Shown: positions 12,611 to 13,056 of the stretch, one piece after another
Position numbering within the stretch: position 1 is the stretch's first letter
Layout: each line of letters opens with the position of its first letter
Assembly (NCBI RefSeq): GCF_000988165.1
Contig: NW_020169392.1
Location: 1 to 13,056 of the forward strand
DNA length: 13,056 bases
Direction of reading: 5' to 3'
Origin: Vairimorpha ceranae
Lineage: Eukaryota; Microsporidia; Nosematidae
Made by a program: the position numbers and the translations under genes
The notes under the pieces: generated by a model
The model's input: the letters and a program-made list of their open reading frames with translations, nothing else
What the model was told of the DNA's origin: nothing
Databases searched by the model: none

Positions 12611-13056
12611 CTAAACATTATAATTGCGTTATTTGGCTAAATGTTGTTTAATTTTTTTCCAAGTTCTAATAACCCCTTTTTCTTTATTAAAATATTTATT
12701 TTATTATTTTTTTGCCTGCTACATAAGAATTATATGTATAGCTTACTCATTTATTAAACATGATTTTTCCATACTTAATAAAATGTATTATTCCTGTACA
12801 TTTTAGAATTGAAAGTTATTCTAAAGAATACTTCTGTGTATGTAATCTTCTTGTATTTAGAAATCCTAGTCATCAAAGAACTCTTTAGTTTTTAAAATTT
12901 TTCATTTGTATATACTGCATATTATATGTAGTACATTAAAGATATGACATACCAAGCCTTTATTATAATAACTCTTTGTAGACTATATTGTCAACACAGT
13001 TATCCGAATTGGCAGACATTTCAATTTTTAATTGATTTTTACTTCTAACTCTACTT
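12611..13056. other. AT-rich region to the window end, nothing recognised
   Basis: No credible gene: a 60-codon plus-strand frame (12624-12806) is a low-complexity hydrophobic translation of T-rich DNA without a C-run signal. Composition is slightly more mixed than in the AT deserts, and the window may stop within a further feature. Confidence 0.4.

Noticed and set aside
12624..12806. 60-codon plus-strand ORF near the window end
   Set aside because: Hydrophobic low-complexity reading of T-rich DNA without a start signal.

Overview
The window most likely comes from a microsporidian nuclear genome. It is extremely AT-rich, with intergenic DNA close to AT-only. Its genes are short, apparently intronless eukaryotic homologues. 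Seven of the eight convincing genes have a short C-run or G-run within about 20 bases of the start codon, which is the CCC/GGG-like start signal known from Microsporidia. I cannot name the species. Gene density is low (eight genes in 13 kb), so this is one of the less compact microsporidian genomes.

Layout. 1-336 is the 3' part of a comparatively GC-rich repeated element (copy A). It abuts and slightly overlaps the 3' end of a minus-strand phosphomannomutase gene. A short second fragment (copy B) lies at 1771-1896. Five minus-strand genes follow: cytosolic glycerol-3-phosphate dehydrogenase, an RPB11/AC19-type RNA polymerase subunit, a tiny protein phosphatase-1 inhibitor (YPI1/PPP1R11), and a shortened dUTPase-like protein, with phosphomannomutase first in the row. 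An 800-bp AT desert leads to plus-strand acetyl-CoA synthetase. After a repeat-bearing gap come a minus-strand ITPase (HAM1), a 5-unit minisatellite, another AT desert and a plus-strand amino-acid transporter. A pyrimidine-rich repeat zone leads into the longest copy (C, about 12040-12559) of the same element, ending in 14 T.

Biology. The enzymes fit a parasite with reduced metabolism: glycolytic NADH re-oxidation (GPD1), acetate activation (ACS), mannose-1-phosphate supply for glycosylation (PMM), amino-acid import, and two nucleotide-pool sanitising enzymes (ITPase and a dUTPase-like protein). The genes are on mixed strands with large gaps, so they are probably separate transcription units.

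Most interesting signal. The element in copies A, B and C behaves like a structured RNA. Between A and C at least five hairpins or stems are kept by compensatory base changes, two with invariant loops, and the copies end in T-runs. I recognise no known RNA family in it. The tail of copy A also encodes the last residues of phosphomannomutase. A 47-bp tandem duplication over the start of the polymerase subunit gene creates a second, out-of-frame start.
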